Below are positions 1 through 4,784 of a DNA stretch of 6,993 nucleotides, piece by piece. Every line of letters begins with the position of its first letter. Positions within the stretch are counted from its first letter, which is position 1. Origin of the DNA: an uncultured Pleurocapsa sp. (GTDB lineage: Bacteria; Cyanobacteriota; Cyanobacteriia; Cyanobacteriales; Xenococcaceae); contig CAKZYI010000713.1 in NCBI GenBank assembly GCA_937884735.1, positions 1 to 6,993 of the forward strand, in the 5' to 3' direction. A program made the translations under genes and the position numbers. A model generated the notes under the pieces. It was not told the origin of the DNA and searched no databases. It was given only the letters and a program-made list of their open reading frames with translations.

Positions 1-1
1 G

Positions 2-892
2 ATCCTGCCTTTTTTTGGCGCAGTTTCCGAAGTTTTACCCGTTCATGCTCGTAAACCCGTATTTGGCTATCGTGAGATCGCCTATTCTAGTTAAGCCATT
101 AGCTTTTAGGGAATGATTGATTGGGCACACAATATGTTCTCCAGCGGTACTCCTGGCTGGTTGAGAATGTTCTTTATGGCAACCACCATGATTATTGCCG
201 TACCGACGGGGATTAAAGTATTTAGCTGGTGTGCGACTATTTGGGGCGGTAAGATTAATCTCAATAGTGCCATGCTCTTTTCCATCGGCTTTGTTTCTTT
301 ATTCCTAATCGGTGGCTTGAGTGGAGTTATGTTGGCTTCTGTGCCATTTGACATTCACGTCCACGATACATATTTTGTAGTCGCCCACTTCCACTATGTT
401 TTGTTTGGCGGTTCGGTATTTGCTCTGTTTTCGGCTGTCTATCATTGGTTTCCTAAAATGACAGGACGAATGATGAACGAAACCTGGGGCAAAGTTCACT
501 TTGTAATGACCTATATTGGTTTTAATATTACTTTTCTGCCAATGCACCAGCTAGGCTTGCAGGGTATGAATCGTCGTATAGCTCTTTACGATCCTCAGTT
601 TCAAACTTTGAACATGGTTTGTACTATTGGCTCTTATATACTGGCATTATCTACTTTTCCCTTCATTATTAATGCGGTTTGGAGTTGGCTTAAAGGAGCA
701 AAAGCACCTCGTAACCCTTGGCAAGCTCTAACTTTGGAATGGCAGACAGCTTCTCCTCCAATTATTGAAAACTTTGAGGAAGAACCTGTATTATGGGCTG
801 GCCCATATGATTATGGTATAGATACTGAAAGTATTGACGGGGATGAAGATGTAGAAGATATGTTGGCAACCGTTACCGCAGAAGGAAGCTAG
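2..892 (+). pseudogene. ctaD: Cytochrome c oxidase subunit I, 3' part, interrupted by two in-frame stops
   Basis: Subunit I of the aa3-type heme-copper oxidase carries heme a, heme a3 and CuB and reduces O2 in the membrane. The gene enters from the left edge. Codons 2-91 read ILPFFGAVSEVLPVHARKPV and on through GYREIAYSS, a classic subunit I stretch. TAA (92-94) and TAG (107-109) then interrupt the same frame, where homologues have SSLAISFLGMIVWAHH. After ATG 113 the frame is open for 259 codons to TAG 890-892. That part keeps HVHDTYFVVAHFHYVLFGG with the two heme-ligand histidines, and ends in the acidic tail PPIIENFEEEPVLW usual in cyanobacteria. The CuB motif, normally WAHHMF, reads WAHNMF, so one copper ligand is Asn. 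No frameshift is visible. If real, the product is inactive; a restart at ATG 113 would lack the N-terminal helices. ctaE follows 152 bases later. Family identity is certain; whether it is a true pseudogene is not. Confidence 0.85.
92..133 (+). other. Cluster of four damaging codons in ctaD
   Basis: Four codons depart from the expected subunit I sequence within 42 bases: TAA 92-94 (expected Leu), TAG 107-109 (expected Leu), GAT 119-121 (Asp, expected Val) and AAT 131-133 (Asn, expected the second His of the CuB pair). Each is explained by one substitution to A, at 93, 108, 120 and 131, if the ancestral codons were TTA, TTG, GTT and CAT or CAC-like. The expected residues come from my memory of cyanobacterial homologues. 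The codons between them are normal. Confidence 0.7.
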
Positions 893-1006
893 TTTGAAAG
901 CATTTCTTAAGGGAATCGCTCTAGTCCGCGCTTCCCATCGCCCATAAGGGATCGGGGATAAAGGATAAATATTTTTCCAGATTATCTCTGACTCCCTCAA
1001 ATTTAT

Positions 1007-1021
1007 AAACTTATAAAGTTT
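1007..1021. repeat. Short inverted repeat in the ctaD-ctaE gap
   Basis: AAACTT (1007-1012) and AAGTTT (1016-1021) form a perfect 6-bp dyad around ATA, 24 bases before the ctaE start. It is A+T-rich and weak, and could arise by chance. The rest of the 152-base gap holds no gene and no convincing Shine-Dalgarno sequence for ctaE. Confidence 0.3.
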
Positions 1022-1044
1022 TTCAATTAACAAAAGATTGATTT

Positions 1045-1674
1045 ATGCAAGGTTCAACAGTAGATAACAAAGCCCAAATTGCGATCGCATCAGAACAAGA
1101 AGCCGAACACGGACATCACGAACATCCTGATTTTCGGATGATTGGTCTGTATATCTTCCTAATCTCCGATAGTATGACCTTTCTCGGCTTTTTTGCCGCG
1201 TTGCTTATTTATCGTGCGATTATGCCTGTTTGGCCTCCTGAAGGAATGCCAGAATTTGAGTTGTTGATTCCTATCATCAACACTGCAATTCTTGTAGCTA
1301 GTAGCTTTGTAATGCACGAAGGGCAAAAAGCTTTAAAGACCAGCGATGATGTCAAAGGCTTACAAAAATATTTTGCCATTACCGCAGCTATGGGAGCAGT
1401 TTTCTTGGCTGGACAGGTTTATGAGTATTCTCATGCCGAGTTCGGTTTGACAGATAATTTGCTCGCTAGTTGTTTTTACGTTTTGACTGGATTTCACGGT
1501 TTGCACGTATTAACAGGCGTATTATTAATTCTATGTGTTTTATGGCGATCGCGCCAAGAGGGACATTATTCTGCCACAAGTCATTTTGGCGTGGAAGCAG
1601 CCGAAATTTACTGGCACTTTGTTGATGCTATTTGGTTATTGCTGTTTGTTTTGGTATACCTGATTAACAATTAA
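1045..1674 (+). CDS. ctaE: Cytochrome c oxidase subunit III
   Basis: This is the subunit of the aa3-type oxidase that supports proton uptake and stability of the CtaD core. The 209 residues match the short, five-helix form of bacterial subunit III. A His/Glu-rich cytoplasmic N-terminus (residues 17-28) precedes membrane spans near 33-56, 71-91, 108-128, 140-165 and 185-206. Family signatures are GFHGLHVLTG (149-158) and EIYWHFVDAIW (187-197). ATG 1045 is chosen because the expected MQGSTVDN-type N-terminus starts there, although no clear ribosome site precedes it. Residue 42 is Asp in LISDSMTF, where mitochondrial-type subunits have a conserved Glu; I cannot say whether that is normal in cyanobacteria. 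The gene is intact, follows ctaD in the same direction and ends just before a strong terminator, so it is probably the last gene of the cta operon. HIP1 sites lie at both ends of the gene. Confidence 0.95.
   Translation: MQGSTVDNKAQIAIASEQEAEHGHHEHPDFRMIGLYIFLISDSMTFLGFFAALLIYRAIMPVWPPEGMPEFELLIPIINTAILVASSFVMHEGQKALKTSDDVKGLQKYFAITAAMGAVFLAGQVYEYSHAEFGLTDNLLASCFYVLTGFHGLHVLTGVLLILCVLWRSRQEGHYSATSHFGVEAAEIYWHFVDAIWLLLFVLVYLINN
1081..1088. repeat. HIP1 palindrome (first of five)
   Basis: GCGATCGC occurs here and at 1545-1552 (ctaE), 3881-3888 (small membrane protein gene), 4753-4760 (response regulator gene) and 5157-5164 (phytochrome gene). All five lie in coding sequence. This is the highly iterated palindrome of many cyanobacterial genomes, and it supports the taxonomic call. 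None lies between 1553 and 3880, a stretch that includes sbtB and sbtA. Confidence 0.9.
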
Positions 1675-1701
1675 CCCTTAAAAGTTTGCTTTTACTTTAT
1701 G

Positions 1702-1729
1702 GAGATGCTTGATATAAGCATCTCTTTTT
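1702..1729 (+). terminator. Intrinsic terminator after ctaE
   Basis: A perfect 9-bp stem, GAGATGCTT (1702-1710) with AAGCATCTC (1716-1724), closes a 5-base loop and is followed at once by five T (1725-1729). It starts 28 bases after the ctaE stop and ends the cta transcript. Read on the - strand it has no good U-tract, so it should act in one direction only. Confidence 0.9.
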
Positions 1730-1772
1730 GGTATTGACGTATACGTAATGATGGAAAATAAAGAAATACAGC

Positions 1773-1810
1773 AATCAAAAAGCCAAGGTCATACCCCAGC
1801 TTCTTTGATT
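1773..1810 (-). terminator. Possible terminator after sbtB
   Basis: AATCAAAAAGC (1773-1783) can pair with GCTTCTTTGATT (1799-1810) as an 11-bp stem with one bulged base and a 15-base loop. On the - strand it lies 20 bases beyond the sbtB stop and is followed by a moderately T-rich stretch, but not by a clean T-run. It is weaker than the ctaE terminator. Confidence 0.35.
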
Positions 1811-1829
1811 TTGTTGGCTGGATTTTGAG

Positions 1830-2150
1830 TCAGAAACTGTGTGCGTGCAGTATCTCCATTACGTCGCACAGATAGGCAATACCCGAATAATCGTCGAAAA
1901 ACTGCGCTGCGACCTCATCTGAAATCTTCACCGCCATATCCCGATTGGGGGTAAGCACCTCAAACTTTATATTCGAAAAGTTGTCGGACGAGACGGTAGG
2001 TTGTCCTGACGAAGGTAAGTTGCGACTGCCTTTACCACCAGCAGGTACCACTGTGTAGCCAGTAGCCCCGACTTCATCGATGATCTGGACAATTTTTTTT
2101 AGCAGCAACTTTTCGGTGACGATAACGAGCTTCGTGGCTTGCTGAGTCAT
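1830..2150 (-). CDS. sbtB: PII-like carbon-signalling protein SbtB, without C-terminal Cys tail
   Basis: SbtB is a trimeric PII-like protein that binds adenine nucleotides, including cAMP, and controls the bicarbonate transporter SbtA at the cytoplasmic face. The 106 residues follow the family: LVIVTEKLLLKKI (8-20) as the first strand and helix, GYTVVPAGGKGSRN (31-44) leading into the flexible T-loop (about 38-57), NIKFEVLT (60-67), and a closing strand ending LHAHSF. Synechocystis SbtB continues past the equivalent of HSF with CGPEGC, a redox-active loop. Here TGA follows Phe106 directly, and the next codons do not encode that motif. ATG 2150 is well supported by AAGAGG eight bases upstream. 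The gene lies 150 bases downstream of sbtA on the same strand, the usual pairing. A run of eight A in codons 17-19 does not break the frame. Confidence 0.95.
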   Translation of the reverse strand: MTQQATKLVIVTEKLLLKKIVQIIDEVGATGYTVVPAGGKGSRNLPSSGQPTVSSDNFSNIKFEVLTPNRDMAVKISDEVAAQFFDDYSGIAYLCDVMEILHAHSF

Positions 2151-2158
2151 ATTGGTTA

Positions 2159-2164
2159 CCTCTT
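2159..2164 (-). promoter_or_regulatory. Ribosome binding site of sbtB
   Basis: AAGAGG on the - strand, with eight bases (2151-2158) before ATG 2150-2148. It fixes the sbtB start. Confidence 0.75.
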
Positions 2165-2190
2165 GATATATGTGTTTGTTAATTTATTAA

Positions 2191-2196
2191 ATTATA
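2191..2196 (-). promoter_or_regulatory. Possible -10 box for sbtB
   Basis: An exact TATAAT lies on the - strand in the A+T-rich part of the sbtA-sbtB gap, 40 bases before the sbtB start. No good -35 box sits 16-18 bases upstream, so an activator or chance must be considered. If active, it would let sbtB be expressed apart from sbtA. Confidence 0.3.
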
Positions 2197-2300
2197 TGGA
2201 AACTTAGGAAAAAGCCAGTATGGTTTGCTATCGCGCCGATATAGTCGTCTCACTGATTGCTGAGTCAAGGGAGCATCGGCAGATTGCTTCCAGTTTGGGA

Positions 2301-3455
2301 TCAGCTACCCATTAGCACCTGGGCAAGCCCGATAAATAGGGGTATCCCTATGGCAAGAGCAACTGGCGTGCCGACAGCTGTGGAAGAGCCGATATAGGCT
2401 GAAGGGTTGGCTGAAGGAATACCAGCTCTTAAAGTGGGTGGTCCTGAGATATCTGAACTAGAAGCAGCGATATCAGCTAGTATTACTACTCCGCCTGGGC
2501 TGAAGCCTGTGTCGAAGTGGGCAATCATACCAAAACCGAAAGCTATAAGCCCATGTAGCAGTGGTGCTATAAAAGCATATATGGCGTACCATTGACCTAC
2601 CTTGCGCAGCTCGCCCAGTCTTGCGGCGGCTTCCATACCCATTACCAGCATCAGTATTGAAAGCAGACCGCGGAAGAGGGGATCGAAAAAGCTTTCGTAA
2701 ACACTTTCTGGACGAGTTAACATGCCTAAAGCAAGACCAAGAAGCAGTGCGGAGAGAGCAGATCCTTGCAGACTTTCTTTCACAATGGGCCATATTTTCA
2801 CTTTCTTTGGACCACTGCCCTGTCTTTTAGGATAGCCGCTGGCAGTAATGCTCTGCTGACTAGGATATGCGTCTGGGGTACCGCTCTGCTGACTAGGATA
2901 CGCGCCTGCGGCAACGCGCTGCTTGCTAAGATACTCTTTCTTGCTGAGATCCTCGGTTGCAATAGCACGTTTGCTGCTGCTATGCAGACTAGCTAAAACG
3001 ATCGCAGTCACAAGTGCGGGGATATCCATAAAGGGATAGAGTGCTGCTGCCCAGGGTTCATATTGGATACCTTCCGTTTCTAGGAGCGTTAAGGCGGCAG
3101 CAAGGGTAGAGCCACTCACAGCACCAAATAACCCCGCAGTCGCAATGGCATCTAAAGTTTTAACGTTCGGCAGCTTTGCCAATGTGTAGCGTCCGATGAA
3201 CACGATTAAGATTCCCACGATCATGGCGAACACTGCGGGCAATAGCATATCTAGCAAATTGGCATTGCGGATCGCAATACCGCCACTCAAACCAACCTTC
3301 AAAAGCAGCATGAAGACGATGAATTTATAAATTGCATCTGGAATTTGCAGTCGGCTATTAACGGCGGCAACGACTACACCACCAATCAGAAAGCCGAGTG
3401 TTGGAGACTGTAACTTTCCTATGAAAAGTGTCAAAAAATCGGATAAAAAATCCAC
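2301..3455 (-). CDS. sbtA: Sodium-dependent bicarbonate transporter SbtA
   Basis: SbtA is a high-affinity Na+/HCO3- symporter of the plasma membrane and part of the cyanobacterial carbon-concentrating mechanism. The 384 residues, starting MDFLSDFLTLFIGKLQSPTL, fit the family (374 in Synechocystis). Two five-helix halves (about 17-157 and 222-382) flank a cytoplasmic linker (158-220). Signatures are GAVSGST (111-117), YPFMDIPALVTAI (140-152), KIWPIVKESLQG (220-231), and ASSSDISGPPTLRAGIPSAN (331-350) at the transport core. The start is GTG 3455-3453, eight bases after a full AGGAGGT; both the spacing and the family N-terminus agree. Two oddities stand out: residue 328 in VILADIAASSSD is Asp where I remember Val, and the linker carries three 11-residue repeats (185-217). 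sbtB follows. Upstream dyads suggest regulation by inorganic carbon. Base composition is richer in G+C than the flanks. Confidence 0.95.
   Translation of the reverse strand: MDFLSDFLTLFIGKLQSPTLGFLIGGVVVAAVNSRLQIPDAIYKFIVFMLLLKVGLSGGIAIRNANLLDMLLPAVFAMIVGILIVFIGRYTLAKLPNVKTLDAIATAGLFGAVSGSTLAAALTLLETEGIQYEPWAAALYPFMDIPALVTAIVLASLHSSSKRAIATEDLSKKEYLSKQRVAAGAYPSQQSGTPDAYPSQQSITASGYPKRQGSGPKKVKIWPIVKESLQGSALSALLLGLALGMLTRPESVYESFFDPLFRGLLSILMLVMGMEAAARLGELRKVGQWYAIYAFIAPLLHGLIAFGFGMIAHFDTGFSPGGVVILADIAASSSDISGPPTLRAGIPSANPSAYIGSSTAVGTPVALAIGIPLFIGLAQVLMGS
2850..2900 (-). repeat. 33-bp periodic repeat in the SbtA linker
   Basis: The same 18 bases, GCTCTGCTGACTAGGATA on the + strand, occur at 2850-2867 and 2883-2900, exactly 33 bases apart. 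In SbtA they encode part of AYPSQQSGTPD (185-195) and AYPSQQSITAS (196-206); a third, diverged unit GYPKRQGSGPK (207-217) follows. The period is 11 codons, so changes in copy number keep the reading frame. Confidence 0.85.
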
Positions 3456-3463
3456 GTTGTAAT

Positions 3464-3470
3464 ACCTCCT
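3464..3470 (-). promoter_or_regulatory. Ribosome binding site of sbtA
   Basis: AGGAGGT on the - strand, eight bases before the GTG start. It is the strongest Shine-Dalgarno sequence in the window. It selects GTG 3455 as the start and suggests high translation when the message is made. Confidence 0.9.
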
Positions 3471-3491
3471 TGATTATATTTTGGGGCTAAT

Positions 3492-3519
3492 AGTCAATAT
3501 TAAATAGACTTAAGTCAAT
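3492..3519. promoter_or_regulatory. Direct AGTCAAT repeats upstream of sbtA
   Basis: AGTCAAT occurs at 3492-3498 and again at 3513-3519, with starts 21 bases apart, close to two helical turns, so both copies face the same side of the DNA. The second copy is also part of the larger inverted repeat next to it. The pattern fits multiple half-sites for a dimeric or tetrameric regulator. On the - strand each reads ATTGACT, containing TTGACT, so -35 function is an alternative. Confidence 0.45.
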
Positions 3520-3551
3520 CACTGTTTTATATTTCATTGATTTAAGTCTAT
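3504..3551. promoter_or_regulatory. Long inverted repeat, candidate operator of sbtA
   Basis: ATAGACTTAAGTCAAT (3504-3519) and ATTGATTTAAGTCTAT (3536-3551) are inverted 16-bp arms with one mismatch, separated by 16 bases. They lie 49-96 bases before the sbtA start, where promoter elements should be. No T-run follows, so a terminator is unlikely. Inorganic-carbon genes in cyanobacteria are controlled by LysR-type regulators (NdhR/CcmR, CmpR), and my memory is that NdhR/CcmR sites contain TCAAT/ATTGA-like halves. That makes this a candidate operator; which protein binds is inference. I could not place a convincing -10/-35 pair. Confidence 0.5.
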
Positions 3552-3564
3552 CTCATTGTGAGAT
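3550..3564. promoter_or_regulatory. Second dyad upstream of sbtA
   Basis: ATCTCA (3550-3555) and TGAGAT (3559-3564) form a perfect 6-bp dyad around TTG, abutting the long inverted repeat. It could be a second operator half or a small hairpin. It is short, so chance is possible. Confidence 0.3.
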
Positions 3565-3617
3565 CAAACCGTAGGAATCTAAGACATAATTATTTTATTT
3601 AATTCATAATTTGAACT

Positions 3618-3640
3618 TATAGCTTGAGGCGTTAGCTATA
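3618..3640 (-). repeat. Inverted repeat after the small membrane protein gene
   Basis: TATAGCT (3618-3624) and AGCTATA (3634-3640) form a 7-bp stem with a 9-base loop, 19 bases beyond the stop of the small gene on the - strand. There is no U-tract, so it is at best a weak terminator or processing hairpin between that gene and sbtA. Confidence 0.3.
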
Positions 3641-3658
3641 TCTAATCATGATAAATGA

Positions 3659-3949
3659 TCAATCTATTCCGAAAGGAAATGAATTGGTAGGCTCGGGGGA
3701 CAAGTCTTCTCCAGAGCTGGCTTCAGGAGTTGAAGAAAAGTTGGTTTGAGTAGCGGTATTGCTTGAGAAACTATGGGAAAAGCCATGGAGTGCAGACCAT
3801 ATAATAGCTAATAGAAGACCTACTCCAATGCCCCAACCGAACGCCCAGATATGCGAAGGCTCTAGGGTAAACCGCAGGTGGCGATCGCTATCGTAAACAT
3901 GGACAGCCCAACCTTCCCCTGTGGATGGTTTTACCTTTGTCTTATTCAT
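3659..3949 (-). CDS. Small single-span membrane protein upstream of sbtA, function unknown
   Basis: I do not recognise a named family. The 96 residues divide into three parts. The N-terminus (1-32) is basic and contains GWAVHVYDSDRHLRFTLEPSH, here split as GWAVHVYDSD (12-21) and RHLRFTLEPSH (23-33). A membrane span with glycines follows (about 34-54, ending AIIWS). The tail (55-96) is rich in Ser, Thr, Pro and Glu. The positive-inside rule puts the N-terminus in the cytoplasm and the tail outside it. ATG 3949 is supported by GAGGA seven bases upstream. The gene lies on the sbtA strand with 203 bases between them, and a HIP1 site inside it suggests long residence in the genome. The position suggests a link with bicarbonate uptake, but the candidate sbtA operators in between argue for separate transcription. 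The coding call is good; the role is open. Confidence 0.75.
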   Translation of the reverse strand: MNKTKVKPSTGEGWAVHVYDSDRHLRFTLEPSHIWAFGWGIGVGLLLAIIWSALHGFSHSFSSNTATQTNFSSTPEASSGEDLSPEPTNSFPFGID

Positions 3950-3956
3950 GATGATG

Positions 3957-3961
3957 TCCTC
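3957..3961 (-). promoter_or_regulatory. Ribosome binding site of the small membrane protein
   Basis: GAGGA on the - strand, seven bases before ATG 3949-3947. It supports translation of this small gene. Confidence 0.6.
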
Positions 3962-4003
3962 GTATTTTTAAAAGAGATAAATTCAAAAAAAGATAAATTA
4001 GTG

Positions 4004-4032
4004 TTTATTGCTACTCTGATTGCTACTGACAA
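4004..4032 (-). promoter_or_regulatory. Candidate promoter of the small membrane protein gene
   Basis: On the - strand, TTGTCA (4032-4027) and AATAAA (4009-4004) are separated by 17 bases, matching the -35 and -10 consensus at five and four of six positions. Transcription would begin near 3997, giving a leader of about 48 bases. The region is A+T-rich, which makes chance matches common. Confidence 0.35.
4007..4027. repeat. ATTGCTACT direct repeat, 12-base period
   Basis: ATTGCTACT occurs at 4007-4015 and 4019-4027. It overlaps the candidate promoter, so copy-number change here would alter promoter spacing. Confidence 0.6.
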
Positions 4033-4063
4033 AAAAAGCATTCGGATTGCTGTAGATGCTGAT

Positions 4064-4087
4064 TTTTGTGAGTAATTTTGTGAGTAA
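4064..4087. repeat. Perfect 12-bp tandem duplication
   Basis: TTTTGTGAGTAA is present twice back to back (4064-4075, 4076-4087). It looks like a recent slippage duplication in noncoding DNA. The 12-base period equals that of the repeat at 4007-4027. Confidence 0.85.
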
Positions 4088-4108
4088 GTGCAGCAGTTAT
4101 TTATATAG

Positions 4109-4181
4109 TATTCGAACGATTTATAGACAAACCATAACGATCTCAAACCAAAGAGATAAGTTTGTGATATGGCATCGAATA
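4109..4181. other. Nested inverted repeats, possible structured RNA or regulatory element
   Basis: Three pairs of arms are nested in order. The outer pair is TATTCGA (4109-4115) with TCGAATA (4175-4181), the middle pair ACAAAC (4127-4132) with GTTTGT (4160-4165), and the inner pair ATCTC (4140-4144) with GAGAT (4153-4157), closing an 8-base loop. ATA (4123-4125) and TAT (4168-4170) can extend the middle stem. The result is a hairpin of about 73 bases with internal loops. It matches no riboswitch or RNA family I know, and strand and expression are unknown. Confidence 0.3.
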
Positions 4182-4333
4182 AGTATTTCTTTTACGTCTT
4201 TCCTTACCTTAGTTTCTAACTAGAAGACTTTCCACCCTGCTTATATCAAATATTTTTTAAATTTCTAATGGATAAAGAGTTTAGCTTACCCCGAATTTAC
4301 TTTAATCAATACGGCTTAAGTCTCTAGTAATAT

Positions 4334-4777
4334 TTAATTAGGTAATTCTACGGATTGGAACCAATATTCTAAAAAAGTTTTTACCAATTGATTTAAAATA
4401 TTGATATTCATTGGCTTGACTATATAGCCACTGACACCCTGAAGATAGCAAGCATCTATGTCTTTGGGATTAGACGAAGTGGAAAAGATAATGATAGGAA
4501 TCATGCGTAGATCTTGGTTTTGTTTTAGGGTGGTTAACACTTCTCTACCATCAATACCAGGCAAATTTAGGTCTAAGACGATCACAGACGGACGAGGTGC
4601 AATAAATTTATCAGTATATTCTCCTTTCCCATAAAGAAAATCCAATGCTTCTTCCCCATCTTCACAACGATATACAGGATTGGATATATTTGCTTTAGAT
4701 ATCATTCTGACTAAAGCTGTAAAGTCTTCATCACTATCTTCAACTATCAGTAGCGATCGCTTATTTGGTTTGTTCAT
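4334..4777 (-). CDS. Single-domain response regulator, Rcp1-like
   Basis: This is a CheY-like receiver protein that accepts phosphate from the phytochrome kinase encoded just upstream. The 147 residues are one receiver domain without an output domain, the same size I recall for Synechocystis Rcp1. Key residues are present: E13 and D14 of the acidic pocket (LLIVEDSDED), phosphoacceptor D69 in VIVLDLNLPG, T100 in IIIFSTSS and K121 in YIVKP. The insert EALDFLYGKGEY (43-54) is typical of this subfamily. ATG 4777 lies seven bases after the kinase stop, with no clear ribosome site of its own, so translation is probably coupled to the kinase. The output partner is unknown. If the kinase gene really is broken, this protein may be orphaned or take phosphate from another kinase. 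A HIP1 site lies in the first codons. Confidence 0.93.
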   Translation of the reverse strand: MNKPNKRSLLIVEDSDEDFTALVRMISKANISNPVYRCEDGEEALDFLYGKGEYTDKFIAPRPSVIVLDLNLPGIDGREVLTTLKQNQDLRMIPIIIFSTSSNPKDIDACYLQGVSGYIVKPMNINILNQLVKTFLEYWFQSVELPN

Positions 4778-4784
4778 TTAACAA

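Larger units (their letters stand above)
3950..4333. other. Noncoding gap between response regulator and small membrane protein
   Basis: These 384 bases hold no convincing gene. Open frames here are short, lack ribosome sites or run antisense. The stretch contains a candidate promoter, two 12-base-period repeats and a nested inverted-repeat element, listed separately. It must include the end of the phytochrome/response-regulator transcript, but I see no clear intrinsic terminator after position 4334 on the - strand. Confidence 0.6.

Noticed and set aside
92..109. Reassignment of TAA and TAG to leucine
   Set aside because: TAG ends ctaD at 890-892 and TAA ends ctaE, the response regulator and the phytochrome, so both act as ordinary stops here.
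92..133. Diversity-generating retroelement target
   Set aside because: Such elements change template adenines to other bases in variable C-terminal regions; here bases change to A inside an enzyme core, and no reverse transcriptase is present.
938..966. C-run and G-run dyad in the ctaD-ctaE gap
   Set aside because: Only three or four bases pair at each end and the middle does not match, so it is not a convincing hairpin or terminator.
1737..1746. Perfect palindrome ACGTATACGT between ctaE and sbtB
   Set aside because: It is only 10 bp, alone and far from any promoter; probably chance.
1830..1832. TGA of sbtB as a selenocysteine or readthrough codon restoring the Cys tail
   Set aside because: The codons after TGA do not encode the GPEGC remainder.
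2093..2100. Run of eight A in sbtB as a programmed frameshift site
   Set aside because: The zero frame encodes the complete expected protein, so no shift is needed.
2407..2996. Several open frames antisense or out of frame within sbtA
   Set aside because: They are shadows of the conserved sbtA frame.
3878..4075. Open frame of 65 codons on the + strand
   Set aside because: It overlaps the start of the small membrane protein gene in antisense, has no ribosome site and reads into low-complexity noncoding DNA.
3946..4146. Open frame of 66 codons on the - strand upstream of the small membrane protein
   Set aside because: It overlaps the start of the better-supported gene, has no family resemblance and runs through the repeats of the gap.
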